This document shows positions 26,520 to 37,800 of a DNA stretch of 64,000 nucleotides, one piece after another. The translations under genes and the position numbers were made by a program. The notes beneath the pieces were generated by a model. The model did no database searches and was not told the DNA's origin. It saw only the letters and a list, made by a program, of their open reading frames with translations. Every line of letters begins with the position of its first letter. The stretch's first letter is position 1. Origin of the DNA: Bacteroidota bacterium (lineage in GTDB: Bacteria > Bacteroidota > Bacteroidia > Chitinophagales > BACL12); NCBI GenBank assembly GCA_016718035.1, contig JADKEK010000002.1, forward strand, positions 124,001 to 188,000, written 5' to 3'.

Positions 26520-27368
26520 TTAATTCACTTTAGAAGTAAACGGATATTTATTTCCTCCGTATGCTTTTAGGTCACAGGTTATTCTTCCAACTCTTAATTC
26601 AGATTCGATGCGCACCGGAATGCGGTTATCGTCATCAGTTAACCAAAGTGTCATCCCCTCACCTTCTTTAAATATTTCGCCTTCCTGTAACAATGGTTTT
26701 AATTTGATACAATTAAATTTACCCAGTTTAGTTTCATACACTTCTTTACCTTCATAACGCACATACATATCATATTCTTTATCATCAATTGCCATTTTAA
26801 CCGGAATTTTATCTCCTTTTTTTGCATTGGCAATATCAAGCGTACGCATCCAATAAAAAGTTGACATTAAATCTACCCCACATGGATCAACATCGGTAAT
26901 AGTTTTGGAAGTTTTTTTACCTTTTCTGTTATCCTGATATGAATAAATAATATTTTTTTCTCTGTCCCAATCGTATGATCGATAGAAGGTATAACCACCT
27001 TCATATACATCACGGCTAAATTTATATGACTGCAATGTTTCTTCGTTCATATAGGTATCTACTTTATCACGCACTTTGAATAACCAGTCGAACGATTTAT
27101 AACTTACTGCTTCACCGGAAGCGTGCAAAACAGGTTTTCCTTTATAATCTTCTTTAGTAAGTTTAAAATATACTTCACCGCCACTTAACCAAACAGTGCC
27201 CCAGTTATAATAAACTTTATAAGTTAACGATTCACCTGCCTGAAAAGCCATATGAGGAATTTCGCAGGTTTCACTTGCCGGCATTATTCGCGAAGGCATA
27301 GTTTCTTCTACATTTCCGGATAATAACGTACCAAATGATAGCGACGTAATTAACAATGGTTTTATCAT
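26520..27368 (-). CDS. DUF3108 domain-containing exported protein
   Basis: 282 residues with an N-terminal hydrophobic export signal. The DUF3108 pattern is clear: FQAGESLTYKVYYNWGTVW at about 43-61, then HASGEAVSYKSFDWLFKVRD and YKFSRDVYEGGYTFYRSYDWD, ending with LWLTDDDNRIPVRIESEL. The biochemical role of this family is not established. The ATG overlaps the stop codon of the frame-corrected upstream membrane-protein gene (ATGA), so the two are an operon. A terminator follows. Confidence 0.87.
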   Translation of the reverse strand: MIKPLLITSLSFGTLLSGNVEETMPSRIMPASETCEIPHMAFQAGESLTYKVYYNWGTVWLSGGEVYFKLTKEDYKGKPVLHASGEAVSYKSFDWLFKVRDKVDTYMNEETLQSYKFSRDVYEGGYTFYRSYDWDREKNIIYSYQDNRKGKKTSKTITDVDPCGVDLMSTFYWMRTLDIANAKKGDKIPVKMAIDDKEYDMYVRYEGKEVYETKLGKFNCIKLKPLLQEGEIFKEGEGMTLWLTDDDNRIPVRIESELRVGRITCDLKAYGGNKYPFTSKVN

Positions 27369-28347
27369 GATTGTCTGTTTTTAAAAAAATTATATCTAAT
27401 AATAAATATATATCCCAAAATTGCCGGTAATATCAAATTCAGTATCCAGATACTTGTTGTTGCTGCCAGCGATGTTCCAATTGGAATGCCATATTTCGAA
27501 AAAAAATTAATGTGGCCACCGGCAAACGTGTCAACAGTTCTACAACTGCAAAACTTGGTATTACTGTTTGAGCCAGATAAATAACGCCTATAGCTGAAAT
27601 CCCACTCACAATATTTATCTCTGCACCAAACATTTTTAAGAAAATCAAATACTGTGCCGTATATACCGAATACCGCCAAAATGCAAGCAGGAGTAGCTTT
27701 GTTAAGTCGCGGGAATGATATTCTGCTAGAATAGCCGTGTAGGGATAAATGCGTTTCAGATACTTGCTGCGTTTAAACAGTTGCACTACTACATCCAGAT
27801 TATAATAGGCCAGTAACAGCAAGGTAATGGCAATTGCGCTCACCAAACCAACAGCAAAGGTTACAGAAAGGGTAATTTGTTCAACCTGGTGGAGATAGAT
27901 AATTAATCCAATGATACCAATTATGATAGTAGCCAGGTTTTGGCTGAAGCTACCTATTAGCGATACGATTACAGCTTTTATTCTAAACTTCCGCGGAACG
28001 TATAAAATTCTCCCGCCAAATTCACCTACTCTGTTTGGTGTAAATAATCCTAATGTAACACCGGTCCATACTGCCTTAAAAGTTCTAAAAAAACGGATAG
28101 GGGTAATTTTAATAACCAGTTGTTGCCATTTGTAAGCTTCGATACCCCAGTTTAATAACATGAGTAAGGTAAGAAGCAAAACATAACCTATCAATTCAGC
28201 CGCACCAACATTAAGTAATTTATCAGGTATGGTTTGCGCCTCTTTATTCAGGTACAATTGTTTATAAAGCGCAAAAAGTAATAATAGAAAAACCGTTACT
28301 TTTATGGCAACAGACCAGAATATCGTTTTGTTATTTCGGCTTTTCAA
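27365..28347 (-). pseudogene. UPF0104/lysylphosphatidylglycerol-synthase-like membrane protein, frameshifted at a T8 tract
   Basis: The reading frame from 28347 encodes about eight membrane helices (LLNWGIEAYKWQQLV, VGEFGGRILYVPRKFR), the pattern of the flippase-like domain of LPG synthase/YbhN proteins. At a run of eight T residues near 27492 the frame leaves the family: it continues only to RNMAFQLEHRW. The next frame instead continues SKYGIPIGTSLAATTSIWIL with a proper final membrane helix and ends at a stop overlapping the DUF3108 ATG. Nine Ts would restore a 327-residue protein. This could be a sequencing error, a recent mutation, or a phase-variable tract. Confidence 0.8.
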
Positions 28348-28358
28348 TTGGTAAAAAA

Positions 28359-28922
28359 ATGTCGGTTAATTCTAAGCAACAAATTATAATGGGTGTTGAC
28401 CCTGGAACGAATATATTGGGTTACAGTATTATATCTTCGGATAAAAATACTATCAAAATATTGATTAACGGAGTAATTCAGTTAAAAAAAACTGATGATC
28501 ATTTTATTCGGTTAGGTATTATTTATACGCGATTATGTGCTTTAATCAAAGAATACCAACCAACGGCAATGGCTATTGAAGCACCCTTTTTTGGTAAAAA
28601 TGTACAATCAATGCTTAAGCTTGGACGTGCCCAGGGCGCTGCTATTGTAGCAGGTGCAAGTAATAATTTAGAAGTAATTGAATACAGTCCCCGAAGAATA
28701 AAACAGAGTATAACCGGCAGAGGAAATGCCAGTAAAGAGCAGGTTGCTAAAATGTTACAATCTACTTTACAACTGACAGCATTGCCAAAATATTTTGATG
28801 AAACTGATGCTTTAGCAGTAGCAGTTTGTCATATTAATGCTTCCAAAAAAATAGCCGTAACCGGAAAACAATTTAAAAACTGGAATGATTTTATCCAGGC
28901 AAATCCGGGTAAAGTGAAGTAA
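28359..28922 (+). CDS. ruvC: Holliday junction endonuclease RuvC
   Basis: Resolves four-way DNA junctions with RuvAB. The 187-residue protein shows the acidic catalytic residues in VDPGTNILGY (Asp14), AIEAPFFGKN (Glu74) and FDETDALAVAVCH (Asp147/Asp150), and the conserved YSPRRIKQSITGRGNASKEQV segment. It is divergent from the frameshifted membrane-protein gene with 11 bases between starts and convergent with the HIT gene. Confidence 0.96.
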   Translation: MSVNSKQQIIMGVDPGTNILGYSIISSDKNTIKILINGVIQLKKTDDHFIRLGIIYTRLCALIKEYQPTAMAIEAPFFGKNVQSMLKLGRAQGAAIVAGASNNLEVIEYSPRRIKQSITGRGNASKEQVAKMLQSTLQLTALPKYFDETDALAVAVCHINASKKIAVTGKQFKNWNDFIQANPGKVK

Positions 28923-28923
28923 T

Positions 28924-29319
28924 TTATTGGAGGTGGCTGACAATTTTCGCAGCTATTTCAGCTAATTCCGAATTAGACATTTTGAGTTTTGGTCGACTAA
29001 AATTGATGTCGTCCATAGTGCGTAAAGGAATTAAATGAATATGTGCATGAGGAACTTCCAAACCAATAACAGAAACGCCGATTCGCTCGCACGGAATTAC
29101 TTTTTCCATAGCATGTGCAATTCGTTTAGCAAATGGTAACATACCTGCTAAAATGTCATCGTCAACATCAAAAATATAATCAACAGGCATTTTAGGCACA
29201 ACTAAAACATGTCCTGGTGCCAATGGCATAATATCTAAAAACGCAAAATAGGTTTCGTTTTCAGCAATTTTATGACAAGGTATTTCGCCACTTATAATCC
29301 GGCTAAATATTGTAGGCAT
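28924..29319 (-). CDS. HIT-family nucleotide hydrolase/transferase
   Basis: 131-residue histidine-triad protein with the motif VPHAHIHLIPL near residue 97 and the N-terminal IFSRIISGEIPCHKI plus PLAPGHVLVVPK typical of the HinT/Hit branch. Members hydrolyse nucleotide phosphoramidates or dinucleotides. It follows greA by 2 bases, so the two are cotranscribed. Confidence 0.94.
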   Translation of the reverse strand: MPTIFSRIISGEIPCHKIAENETYFAFLDIMPLAPGHVLVVPKMPVDYIFDVDDDILAGMLPFAKRIAHAMEKVIPCERIGVSVIGLEVPHAHIHLIPLRTMDDINFSRPKLKMSNSELAEIAAKIVSHLQ

Positions 29320-29321
29320 GA

Positions 29322-29795
29322 TTAAACGGTTATTTCTAGAATTTTAAATTCAATTACACCGGCAGGAACAGTAATATTTACTGTATCTCCTACTTTTTTC
29401 CCTAACAATCCTTTTCCAATTGGGGAAGTAACAGAAATTTTCCCTGTTTTAATATCTGCTTCCTTTTCAGAAACCAAGGTGTACTTAATATCTTTTTTAA
29501 ACTTAGTATCGTGCAGTTTTACAGTGGTAAAAACAGAAACTTTTGATGTATCAATTTTTGATTCATCTAAAAGTCTGGCATTCATGAGGAGTTCCTCAAG
29601 TTTGGCTATTTTCATTTCCATTAAGCCCTGAGCCTCTTTTGCTGCATCATATTCAGCATTTTCGGACAAGTCACCCTTTTCGCGTGCTTCTTTAATTTGT
29701 CGCGACATTTCAGCCCTACCTTTTGTTTTCAATTCCTGGATCTCCACCTTAAGGTTTTCCATCCCCTCTTTACTCAGATAAATAATATCAGCCAT
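29322..29795 (-). CDS. greA: Transcription elongation factor GreA
   Basis: Rescues backtracked RNA polymerase by stimulating transcript cleavage. The 157-residue product has the N-terminal coiled coil with ISLSENAEY-type signature (EKGDLSENAEYDAAKEAQ, the acidic tip) and the C-terminal FKBP-like domain (SVTSPIGKGLLGKKVGD). An in-frame extension of 7 codons upstream is not conserved; the ATG at 29795 gives MADIIYLSKEGMEN, matching the family. Confidence 0.95.
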   Translation of the reverse strand: MADIIYLSKEGMENLKVEIQELKTKGRAEMSRQIKEAREKGDLSENAEYDAAKEAQGLMEMKIAKLEELLMNARLLDESKIDTSKVSVFTTVKLHDTKFKKDIKYTLVSEKEADIKTGKISVTSPIGKGLLGKKVGDTVNITVPAGVIEFKILEITV

Positions 29796-29811
29796 ACGAT
29801 AAAGTTTAAAA

Positions 29812-29850
29812 TACAAAAAAAAAGAAACGTTCCTTGTTCAGAAACGTTTC
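29812..29850 (-). terminator. Terminator after the PorV/PorQ-family gene
   Basis: On the minus strand an 8-bp perfect stem (GAAACGTT / AACGTTTC; 29843-29850 with 29824-29831) is followed by a run of nine Ts. It closes the TonB receptor operon and separates it from greA. Confidence 0.85.
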
Positions 29851-29873
29851 CGCAAAGTTATAAAAGAATTTTA

Positions 29874-30935
29874 TCAGAAGCTCAGACGAAGGCCAAAACA
29901 ATGTGAGCCTTCATACTGATATGATGTTCTGTAAGAGTAATTAAGTGCTACTAAATTTTGACCCAATTCGTCAATTGGATACTGGAAAGTAACACCGGCA
30001 GCGATACCTGTTGAAGCACTGGTGCGGTCAATGTCGCTAGTGATGCCAGCTTCGTAGCGATAGGCGCCACGAACCATAAACATTTCAGTATTTTTTACTT
30101 TTAAAGCATACTCTAATCCAGCACCAAATTGGTCTTTATAGAATGAGTTTGAAGTAAAGTTACCCACCATGGTTAATCTGTGGGCTAATCCGAAATAAAA
30201 GTCGTAAGAACCACCAATTGCAAGCAATGAAGGCAATTCGAATGTTTCTGAACGGAAATCCTGAGTCATTGAATAATCACCAGAAGGTACTAAACCTCTA
30301 AAGCTAAGACCATCGCCTGAAAACTTCATTGGAGTTCCAACATTTCTTAAGGTAATACCCATTTTGATTTGCTCAGGGTGAGCATCAGAACCGGTGATAT
30401 ATTGAATACCGATGTCCATGGCAACACCGAGTGCTTTTACGTCTGAAATACTTTCAGAAATAACGCGTACTGTTAAACCACCACTTAAGTAGTCGGCAAA
30501 TTTGCGCGAATAAGATAATCCAAGGTTAGAAAAACGAGGCTTGTAAAAAGCACCAGTTCCGTCCGGATTTTCAGTAGTAGTAACTTCAATTTCACCTAAG
30601 TCCATAGAAGTTAAGGTTAAGCCGATGGCACCGTCACCAACTTTTTGGGTAAATCCAAAAGTGTTGATGCTGATATCTGTACCAACCAACCATTCTGTTC
30701 TTGAAAATTCCAATTGCGAGCCGTCGAGGAACGACATACCGGCAACGTTAACATTTGGTGCTTCCACACCACGAACAGATGATATATTTAATCCATACCA
30801 ACCGCTGCTTTGCGCCCATGGATTAATTAGTAATTCTGAAGCACCTGCCTCACCTGCGCGATCAGGGTTCCCTGCAAACAAGGCTGCAGGCATCATTATC
30901 GTTAGAGCTATAAATATCTTTCTCATTTTGGTCAT
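29874..30935 (-). CDS. PorV/PorQ-family outer-membrane beta-barrel
   Basis: 353 residues (350 if the second ATG at 30926 is used) with a signal peptide ending ALFAGN, then AGEAGASELLINPWAQSSGW, the opening of PorV/PorQ (UPF0164) barrels, and repeated amphipathic strands (SNLGLSYSRKFADYLSGGL) to a C-terminal phenylalanine. PorV works in type IX secretion as a shuttle that brings cargo from the translocon to the surface; PorQ works with PorZ. This copy is not obviously either and may serve its operon partner, the large secreted protein encoded 12 bases upstream. Confidence 0.83.
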   Translation of the reverse strand: MTKMRKIFIALTIMMPAALFAGNPDRAGEAGASELLINPWAQSSGWYGLNISSVRGVEAPNVNVAGMSFLDGSQLEFSRTEWLVGTDISINTFGFTQKVGDGAIGLTLTSMDLGEIEVTTTENPDGTGAFYKPRFSNLGLSYSRKFADYLSGGLTVRVISESISDVKALGVAMDIGIQYITGSDAHPEQIKMGITLRNVGTPMKFSGDGLSFRGLVPSGDYSMTQDFRSETFELPSLLAIGGSYDFYFGLAHRLTMVGNFTSNSFYKDQFGAGLEYALKVKNTEMFMVRGAYRYEAGITSDIDRTSASTGIAAGVTFQYPIDELGQNLVALNYSYRTSYQYEGSHCFGLRLSF

Positions 30936-30947
30936 GTGTTTCAGGTT

Positions 30948-33900
30948 TTAGAATGTATCAAGGTCAATAGGTCTCATTACACCGAACCACTTAATAGTAG
31001 TTTCGCCGAGTTCACCTGCGTCAATATGAATAATATACATACCACTTGCAACAGGTACATTTTTCTCGTTTTTAAGATCCCAATCAATAGATGAATCCAG
31101 ATTATTTGTTTTTGAGTTCAATGAACCACCTGATGTATTATCGGCAGTAACATCGCGTTCAAAACGACGTATTAACGTACCATCGAGTGTAAATATCGAA
31201 ATAGTACATTTCGAAGGCAAGTTGGTTATTTTAACTGCATTATCAAGTGAACTGGTTTCATATGCTGAATAGGCATAATAAGGATTTGGCACAACACGAA
31301 TTAAATCAAGTGCAGCGCTTGCTGTTGCGGCATCGTTAACCGTTGGAGCGAGTGATGCAGTGCTGAAACGATATAATGGAGCACCGAAGTTTTCACCTGT
31401 TACATAATATGTCTGATAAGGACGTGTAACACGTAAACTCACTGTAGTTTCAGTTGGTATGGCAAATGGTTTACCAATTTCAGAATCATAACCTTCTAAA
31501 AGGAATGGCATTGAAATCCAAACTATGTTTTTGTAAATATCCTTATAAATAGCTGTTTCCGGTTTTACACCACCAATCCATGACAATGAATCATGAATAT
31601 TTTCACAACCATCGTAGGTAGTTCTTGAAACATAGATATAATGTTTACCACCATATACAGGATTGAAGTTATCATCAAAGAAAGTTGATGTAGGGTTCCA
31701 AACCATGTCTTTTCCATTTCCTTCAGGTTGACCGGCACAGCCGTCTTCACCAAAGAAAATATTCAAACGTCGGCCGGTTTCAACATCAATTGCATAACCC
31801 GGGAACCAAGAATATCCAACTTCACCACCACCTTCAACTGTTCCATTTGTATCAACAGAAGGTAATTGGCGGAGGTCTAATTTATCTTCATCACGAACGG
31901 TAGCGCACTCACCACTTTCTACAACAACACAACGTGACCATTTTGATACTTCGGAAGTAAATACTACGTCAATACCCGGTGTATTTTCTATAGGGCATTG
32001 AGGGCGTAAACCAGTAATTGAGCGCAACGGCATATATGGCACATCTCCAGTATTAAATGCTACTACTTCAGTAGGAGCCCATGTTCCACCTAACACGCCT
32101 TCAAATATCTGATTTTCATCAGGGTTTGGCAGCACATCAACAAATGCCCCATCAGCAGCAATACCAGATCTAATCCAGTCCAAAATGGTACCATCGTTGT
32201 CAGGAACACCTGTCAACCATTGTTTATTTGGATCCGCATAAGTAAGGGTTGCATCTATGAAACCATTATTTTCTTCTTTTTCAACAAAGGTTCCGCTAAC
32301 TGACTGACCACCTGGTTCAAAAACATTGGTAACAGTTACTGATAATCCCCATTCAGGAATTACCTGCTCATTAACAAAATTGACAGGGAAGTCAGATATA
32401 ACAAAACTTAAATCGTCCAGATTAGTTAAAACCCACCATGTACTATCTGGGTTCATTGGTGCTGAATTAGTTGAGTCAACTAATTTTAATTCAAATTCAG
32501 CAGCAGGTAAACGAACCGGGTCATACACCATAACATCTATAGGTGCCTGACGACCTTTGTAAATAGGTTCTTTAATTGTAGGTGCTGTCAATAAACTTGT
32601 AACAGTTTCATCAGTAAGCATTTGGAAATTACCACCGTTACCTACACCTTCAATTTTAGTAATATCCGGTCCATCGCCATATTCTGCATTTAACACCATA
32701 CCACCATTTTCAGGATCCGGTTTATGCGGAATTGCTGTATAGATTTTAATATTTTTTCTACCCTCTAAGTACGGACGTTTTTGCGCGTTCGGATCTGATG
32801 GATCATAAGGGTTGAAATTGTTAAATGCATAGGATACAACAGAGAAATAATATGTTTTGAAGTTAACCAGTTTAGTATATCCCTCAGCAAATGCGTCGTC
32901 CGTAACTTGGAAGGTATGTTTAACACCCTCATTATTACCTTCAACCATTAATTCAGGCACATCGCTACCGATGGTAACATCGAAACTATAGTTTACAATT
33001 TTAATAATATCATCCTTAAGATCACACTGATAAATCAATTTTGCCTTAGTAGGGTCAGTATATTCAGAAGGAGAAACCTGTGAATTTTCTAACTGATAAA
33101 TTTTATATCCCTGGAAATTATAAGTGGTATCTGAAAGACCTGGATTAGCTTCAATAACGCTATCCGGTAATTGTGTTACAATACTTACAATTAGTGGGTC
33201 AGTTTCCTGATATGACTCACCAATATTATTTGAAGTGATAGGATTTGTTAATGAGATAACAATTTCCTGATCTAATTCACGAATATCCATATCCGGTGCA
33301 TCAGGTCCACCAATTAACTGGAAGTCTGCATCAAATAAAGCCTGTGCTTTTTGGTCAGCTAAACGAGCTAAGTCAAAAGATGTTTGACAACCACCTGAAA
33401 CCGGAGGACGTACCCAAATTGCACCCATTACAATTTCATTTTTTGCACCAGGCAATAACTTGAATGGTCCTGAAGATTGCAAATAACGACGGTCAGCCGC
33501 TGGATTGCTTTCAGTACATTCGCTCCAACCTGTAGGATCAGAAGGATCGCTTGGGAAAATATAATTTGAGTTTTCGGTACCACCGTAGCCATTGCCACCT
33601 TTAGTAAATGGAGAACCATCTTTCCATGTTCCCGACATATAACCATAATAGTGAGCAGCAACCTCAGGGTTACCAATTACTGAGAAGTCATTATTATAAT
33701 AAAGGAAAGCAGACATACCTAAACGAACGCTATCCACAATTACACCATCATCCTGAATATATTTAATAGGACCCTGGAAAAAGTCTGTACCAAAAATTGG
33801 TGGATTAGCACCATAGTTTGGAGAAGTAGGACCATCAGTAAGGTCACCATTGTAACACATACCTAATGATAATACAGTATCGCAACCAACCCAGTCGTCA

Positions 33901-34829
33901 TCAAAAGCACCTAAGTCTGAGTCAACCCACTGACCAAAATAAGTAGAGTCTAATGTAGTTGTTGCATAGTTAGTTACTTTATAACGATAGAAAGTCATAT
34001 CGTTTATCTCATCATTTGTCTGGAAACCAAAAGCCAATGCCTGGATTTCAACGCCGATAGCATCACCACCAGATTCGGTGTGGATATTACCTTTATCATT
34101 ATATACCCAGAAGATCGCCTGGTCACCATCAATATTTGGATATTCACCTAATTCAGGTGAATATACGCCATCAAAGTTTACGTCAACATACGGAGCAAGG
34201 TCTTTATTTACATCCAATAATTCGCCGGCTTTACCAGTAGCATACTGATTGCCTACTGCAGGCCATTCGCGAATAATAGCTGGAATATCACCTTCAGGTA
34301 TAAGCGCAGGCGTTGTAGAAACACCTGGAACACCACCATACTCAATGATAGTTTCAAAGAAATTATCGATATCAGTTCTATTAATTTTCCAGTGACGGTC
34401 ATAAGCGTTACAAGTTGCTTCTTCTATAGTACCATCTGCATCGAGAGGACCAGGCCAGAAGTCGTTACCACTTTGACGGTAAGTTTGAGCGGCAATTTTA
34501 AGCTGTCCACCGGCATCAATACCACCAATCCACAATGCGCCGGCAAAGCTTGAACTTACCGGAATAGCACCTGTAGTTGGGTCTACTTTAGGAATTTCAT
34601 ATTTCGCATCATTATCAAGGTCCCACCAGAAATCGCCGGCACCCAATACACGACATCTTACGTTATTGATGTCGAGGTCCACCTGAGTTGTAGCATCCGC
34701 ACAACCGGCAGATAATTTTGCATAGTTATTGGTTCGTTTTCCTGTTATACCGAGGTTTTCCTTGGCCTGTACATTCAAACCAATGAATACGAACAGAATT
34801 AAAATCCAACTAAATTTATATTTATACAT
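30948..34829 (-). CDS. Large secreted protein with C-terminal FlgD-Ig/type IX sorting-like domain
   Basis: 1293 residues with a signal peptide (WILILFVFIGLNVQA). The long middle is rich in Asp, Gly and aromatic residues with no enzyme motif I recognise. The C-terminal ~115 residues (IRVVPNPYYAYSAYE through ISIFTLDGTLIRRF and VPVASGMYIIHID to KWFGVMRPIDLDTF) form a FlgD-like Ig domain of the kind that ends many type IX secreted proteins, with the VVPNP start of such domains. Its operon position between a TonB-dependent receptor and a PorV/PorQ-family barrel is seen in other Bacteroidota, and suggests a surface complex of these three. Role unknown. Confidence 0.8.
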   Translation of the reverse strand: MYKYKFSWILILFVFIGLNVQAKENLGITGKRTNNYAKLSAGCADATTQVDLDINNVRCRVLGAGDFWWDLDNDAKYEIPKVDPTTGAIPVSSSFAGALWIGGIDAGGQLKIAAQTYRQSGNDFWPGPLDADGTIEEATCNAYDRHWKINRTDIDNFFETIIEYGGVPGVSTTPALIPEGDIPAIIREWPAVGNQYATGKAGELLDVNKDLAPYVDVNFDGVYSPELGEYPNIDGDQAIFWVYNDKGNIHTESGGDAIGVEIQALAFGFQTNDEINDMTFYRYKVTNYATTTLDSTYFGQWVDSDLGAFDDDWVGCDTVLSLGMCYNGDLTDGPTSPNYGANPPIFGTDFFQGPIKYIQDDGVIVDSVRLGMSAFLYYNNDFSVIGNPEVAAHYYGYMSGTWKDGSPFTKGGNGYGGTENSNYIFPSDPSDPTGWSECTESNPAADRRYLQSSGPFKLLPGAKNEIVMGAIWVRPPVSGGCQTSFDLARLADQKAQALFDADFQLIGGPDAPDMDIRELDQEIVISLTNPITSNNIGESYQETDPLIVSIVTQLPDSVIEANPGLSDTTYNFQGYKIYQLENSQVSPSEYTDPTKAKLIYQCDLKDDIIKIVNYSFDVTIGSDVPELMVEGNNEGVKHTFQVTDDAFAEGYTKLVNFKTYYFSVVSYAFNNFNPYDPSDPNAQKRPYLEGRKNIKIYTAIPHKPDPENGGMVLNAEYGDGPDITKIEGVGNGGNFQMLTDETVTSLLTAPTIKEPIYKGRQAPIDVMVYDPVRLPAAEFELKLVDSTNSAPMNPDSTWWVLTNLDDLSFVISDFPVNFVNEQVIPEWGLSVTVTNVFEPGGQSVSGTFVEKEENNGFIDATLTYADPNKQWLTGVPDNDGTILDWIRSGIAADGAFVDVLPNPDENQIFEGVLGGTWAPTEVVAFNTGDVPYMPLRSITGLRPQCPIENTPGIDVVFTSEVSKWSRCVVVESGECATVRDEDKLDLRQLPSVDTNGTVEGGGEVGYSWFPGYAIDVETGRRLNIFFGEDGCAGQPEGNGKDMVWNPTSTFFDDNFNPVYGGKHYIYVSRTTYDGCENIHDSLSWIGGVKPETAIYKDIYKNIVWISMPFLLEGYDSEIGKPFAIPTETTVSLRVTRPYQTYYVTGENFGAPLYRFSTASLAPTVNDAATASAALDLIRVVPNPYYAYSAYETSSLDNAVKITNLPSKCTISIFTLDGTLIRRFERDVTADNTSGGSLNSKTNNLDSSIDWDLKNEKNVPVASGMYIIHIDAGELGETTIKWFGVMRPIDLDTF

Positions 34830-34849
34830 ATCTATTAGTTTAACTTTTA

Positions 34850-37800
34850 TTAGAAATCGAATGAAACACCCAAACGAATACGTCTTGGAATACTATAGTT
34901 ATCCGGGTTCATCATTTTAACTGTATATAAATCGCTAAATGATGCAGGGTCAACTTGTGCTGAGATTGCTTCAACACCTTCTGCAGATGTTAAATAACCA
35001 TCATCTAAAGCGTTTCCTGTGTAACCATATACTGCGATAATATTTTCAGCATCAAGTAAATTTTGTACCCAAACATAAACATCCATTGAAATAGGCCTGT
35101 CGTTTTTACCTAAACCAAAGTAGAATGCTTTATCCAATTTAATATCGGTACGATAGTGCCATGGTAAACGAGAACCGTTAATTGCTCCATCTAAAGTTGA
35201 ACGGTTTTGAACACCAAACTGTGCTGTTGGAGTAGCATTTGCCTGACGAGTATAAGGTTCGCCTGAACGAGCATTAAATGTAACGTTTAAACCTGCGTTG
35301 TCTAACCAAGTAGGCTGTGAACCATCCGGATCTTCGAAACGATAGTCTAACACTAATTTTAAGCTGTGACGTGAATCGTATGATAAAGGAATAATTGTTC
35401 TAAGATTTGGTTGACCTGCACCTACTAAGTTTACTTGCGATGTAGCGCTTGAACCTGTTCCATCAGCAAACTGTAATGTATAGCTGGTTGATAATTTAAG
35501 GTTACGAGTACGACGTGCAATATCATAAGAAATGGATAAACCTTTTACAGTTCCAAAGTCAATATTACCATAAGTAGTATAAGTAAGTGGATATGCATAA
35601 GGCACATTCACAATTTGAATCATATCACGCAATTCTTTGTAGAAAGCAGATATTTTAATTACTGATGATGAGTTTAACTGTTGTTGGAAACCTACCTGAT
35701 AATCGATAGTTTTTTCAGGTTTCAAATCCGGGTTATCTAATAAAGCACCAGCATTTTCCAGGAAGAAATAATAATCTGCCGGAGTTGTGCTTGTTCCAGT
35801 TGGAGGGCGCTGAGTTAAGATATCATAATGTGCAAAGAATAACGCTTCTCTATCTTGTTGTTTAGAAATAGGGAATGAGAAAGCAATCCTAGGCATGATG
35901 GTAATTTGCGGAGTATAATCTTCAAATGAAGAATTTGGATCGTAATTATCATCTTTAATATCGGCATCAGGATCTACTACATATGGAGTAATAGTACCTG
36001 TAGAAGAAGTAACGGCAATAACGTTAGGGTCAGCAACTTCCTGACCATCGGCATTATACCAAGTATCTTCATCGCGGTAACCTAAAATTGTAGGAGAAGA
36101 ACTATTGAAATCATCAACATATACAACATAATCTTCGCCTATATTACCAGGGTGAGCACCATTAGGGTTATAAGCGCCATCCACTTCTGAAGTAGAATAA
36201 ACATCATATAATGAATATTTATCTCTCAGTACTTTACGGTTAGCATCGTAACGGTCAACACGCACACCTACACGGAATACGATATCGTTAAAGTTAAACC
36301 TGTCCTGAATATAACCGGCGGTATAAACCGGGCGGAAACCATCTATTGGACGGGTTTTGATACCATTTTCTTCTTGTGTAAAGAAGTCGTTAAATGAGAT
36401 TAAATCATTGGATTTGTTTCCTAAATAATCGAAACCATTATAGAATACTAATGAACTACCTTGATTTAATAATTCATCAGCGCTAAATAAATCCATTGAG
36501 AATACATCTAAAGGAAGGTTATCTATATTAATATAGTCTAACTCACCAATGTTGTAACCTAATTCATTTAATTTATTACGTAATTGCTGATCGAAATAAG
36601 CTTGATCATCTGCTAATAATAAGCGATCATAACTAATGGTGTCAAATTCACCAAAGTATAAACCAGGTGTGCTGATATATTCTTCATAAGTATATTCCTG
36701 ACCATCTATAACTAAAATTGGATTGTCGGTATCTAATGTGAGAATATGTTTGTTGGTTAACTGACGGGCAATTGTCCATAAGTTAATTGGGTTTACGCCG
36801 TAAAAACGTTCAACGCGCTGTTGGAATTCAAAACCAAATTCGATGGCATGTTTACCAATATTTTTAGAATTCGGATTTTTAATATCTAACGAAGCGCCAA
36901 AGTTTAAGCTGTATTGATCTTGATCTGTTTTTGAATAATTGAACCAAGGCACACCATTATTATACCACATATTATATGTAGATAAAAATAATGAAGCTGA
37001 TTCACCGTTTAATAAACCACCACCTAACTGAATATCAAATAAACTTGATGGGTTTATAGCACTTCCTTCATAAAATTCAGTAGTATACTCAGACAGTTCA
37101 GGGTTTGAAGTTCCAGGAGTGAATTCTACTAAAGTATCCTGATAACCAACTAAAGTCCAACCAGTTAAGCCGGTTGTTTCATCCGTGGTATAAAAATAAA
37201 CCGGCGCTTTATATGTATTATATGCACCAATATATCCATAAGCCCAAGGGTTCATCCCATGGTCAGCATCCTGACGAGTTGATAAGAATTTGGTGTAATC
37301 CACCTGAATTGAGTAATATGCATTACCGATAACTGATTCTTCACCTTCAGTAGCTCTTTTTTCAGGGAAACGCTGAGTGAAACGAAGGTAACCTCGGTAA
37401 GTATTTTGATCATCAACAGGGTTATTTTCGGAATTCATCAATGCAAAGTTTCTGCTATAGGTATTTGCATGGAATTTTCTCCAGGTTAAACCAAGTTGAA
37501 CGTTAGTATTTCTAGAAAACTTGTAGTCAAATTTTGTTGAAACGGATGCACCATAATTATTGGTGTTTGGCTTGTAGGCAATTTCTTCCAAATCATCCAT
37601 GGTTAAGAATTCAGAATTTTTGTTAAATCCTAAACCACTAACCGAAGGACGGAGCGGGTTTGATGAGATTTCGCTTAACACGTCATCTTTTACCACATAG
37701 TTACCTATTGATGATGGGTCAGGATCTTTTTCCATTTCCAATTCACCGGCAAGGAAGAAACCAAATTTTGCCTGAGCAGAATCTGTTCCTTTATTTTTTA

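Noticed and set aside
27365..27679. Separate 104-codon gene overlapping the flippase-like membrane protein
   Set aside because: Only its last ~45 residues look like protein (the missing final helix of the upstream gene); the rest is an out-of-frame reading of that gene.
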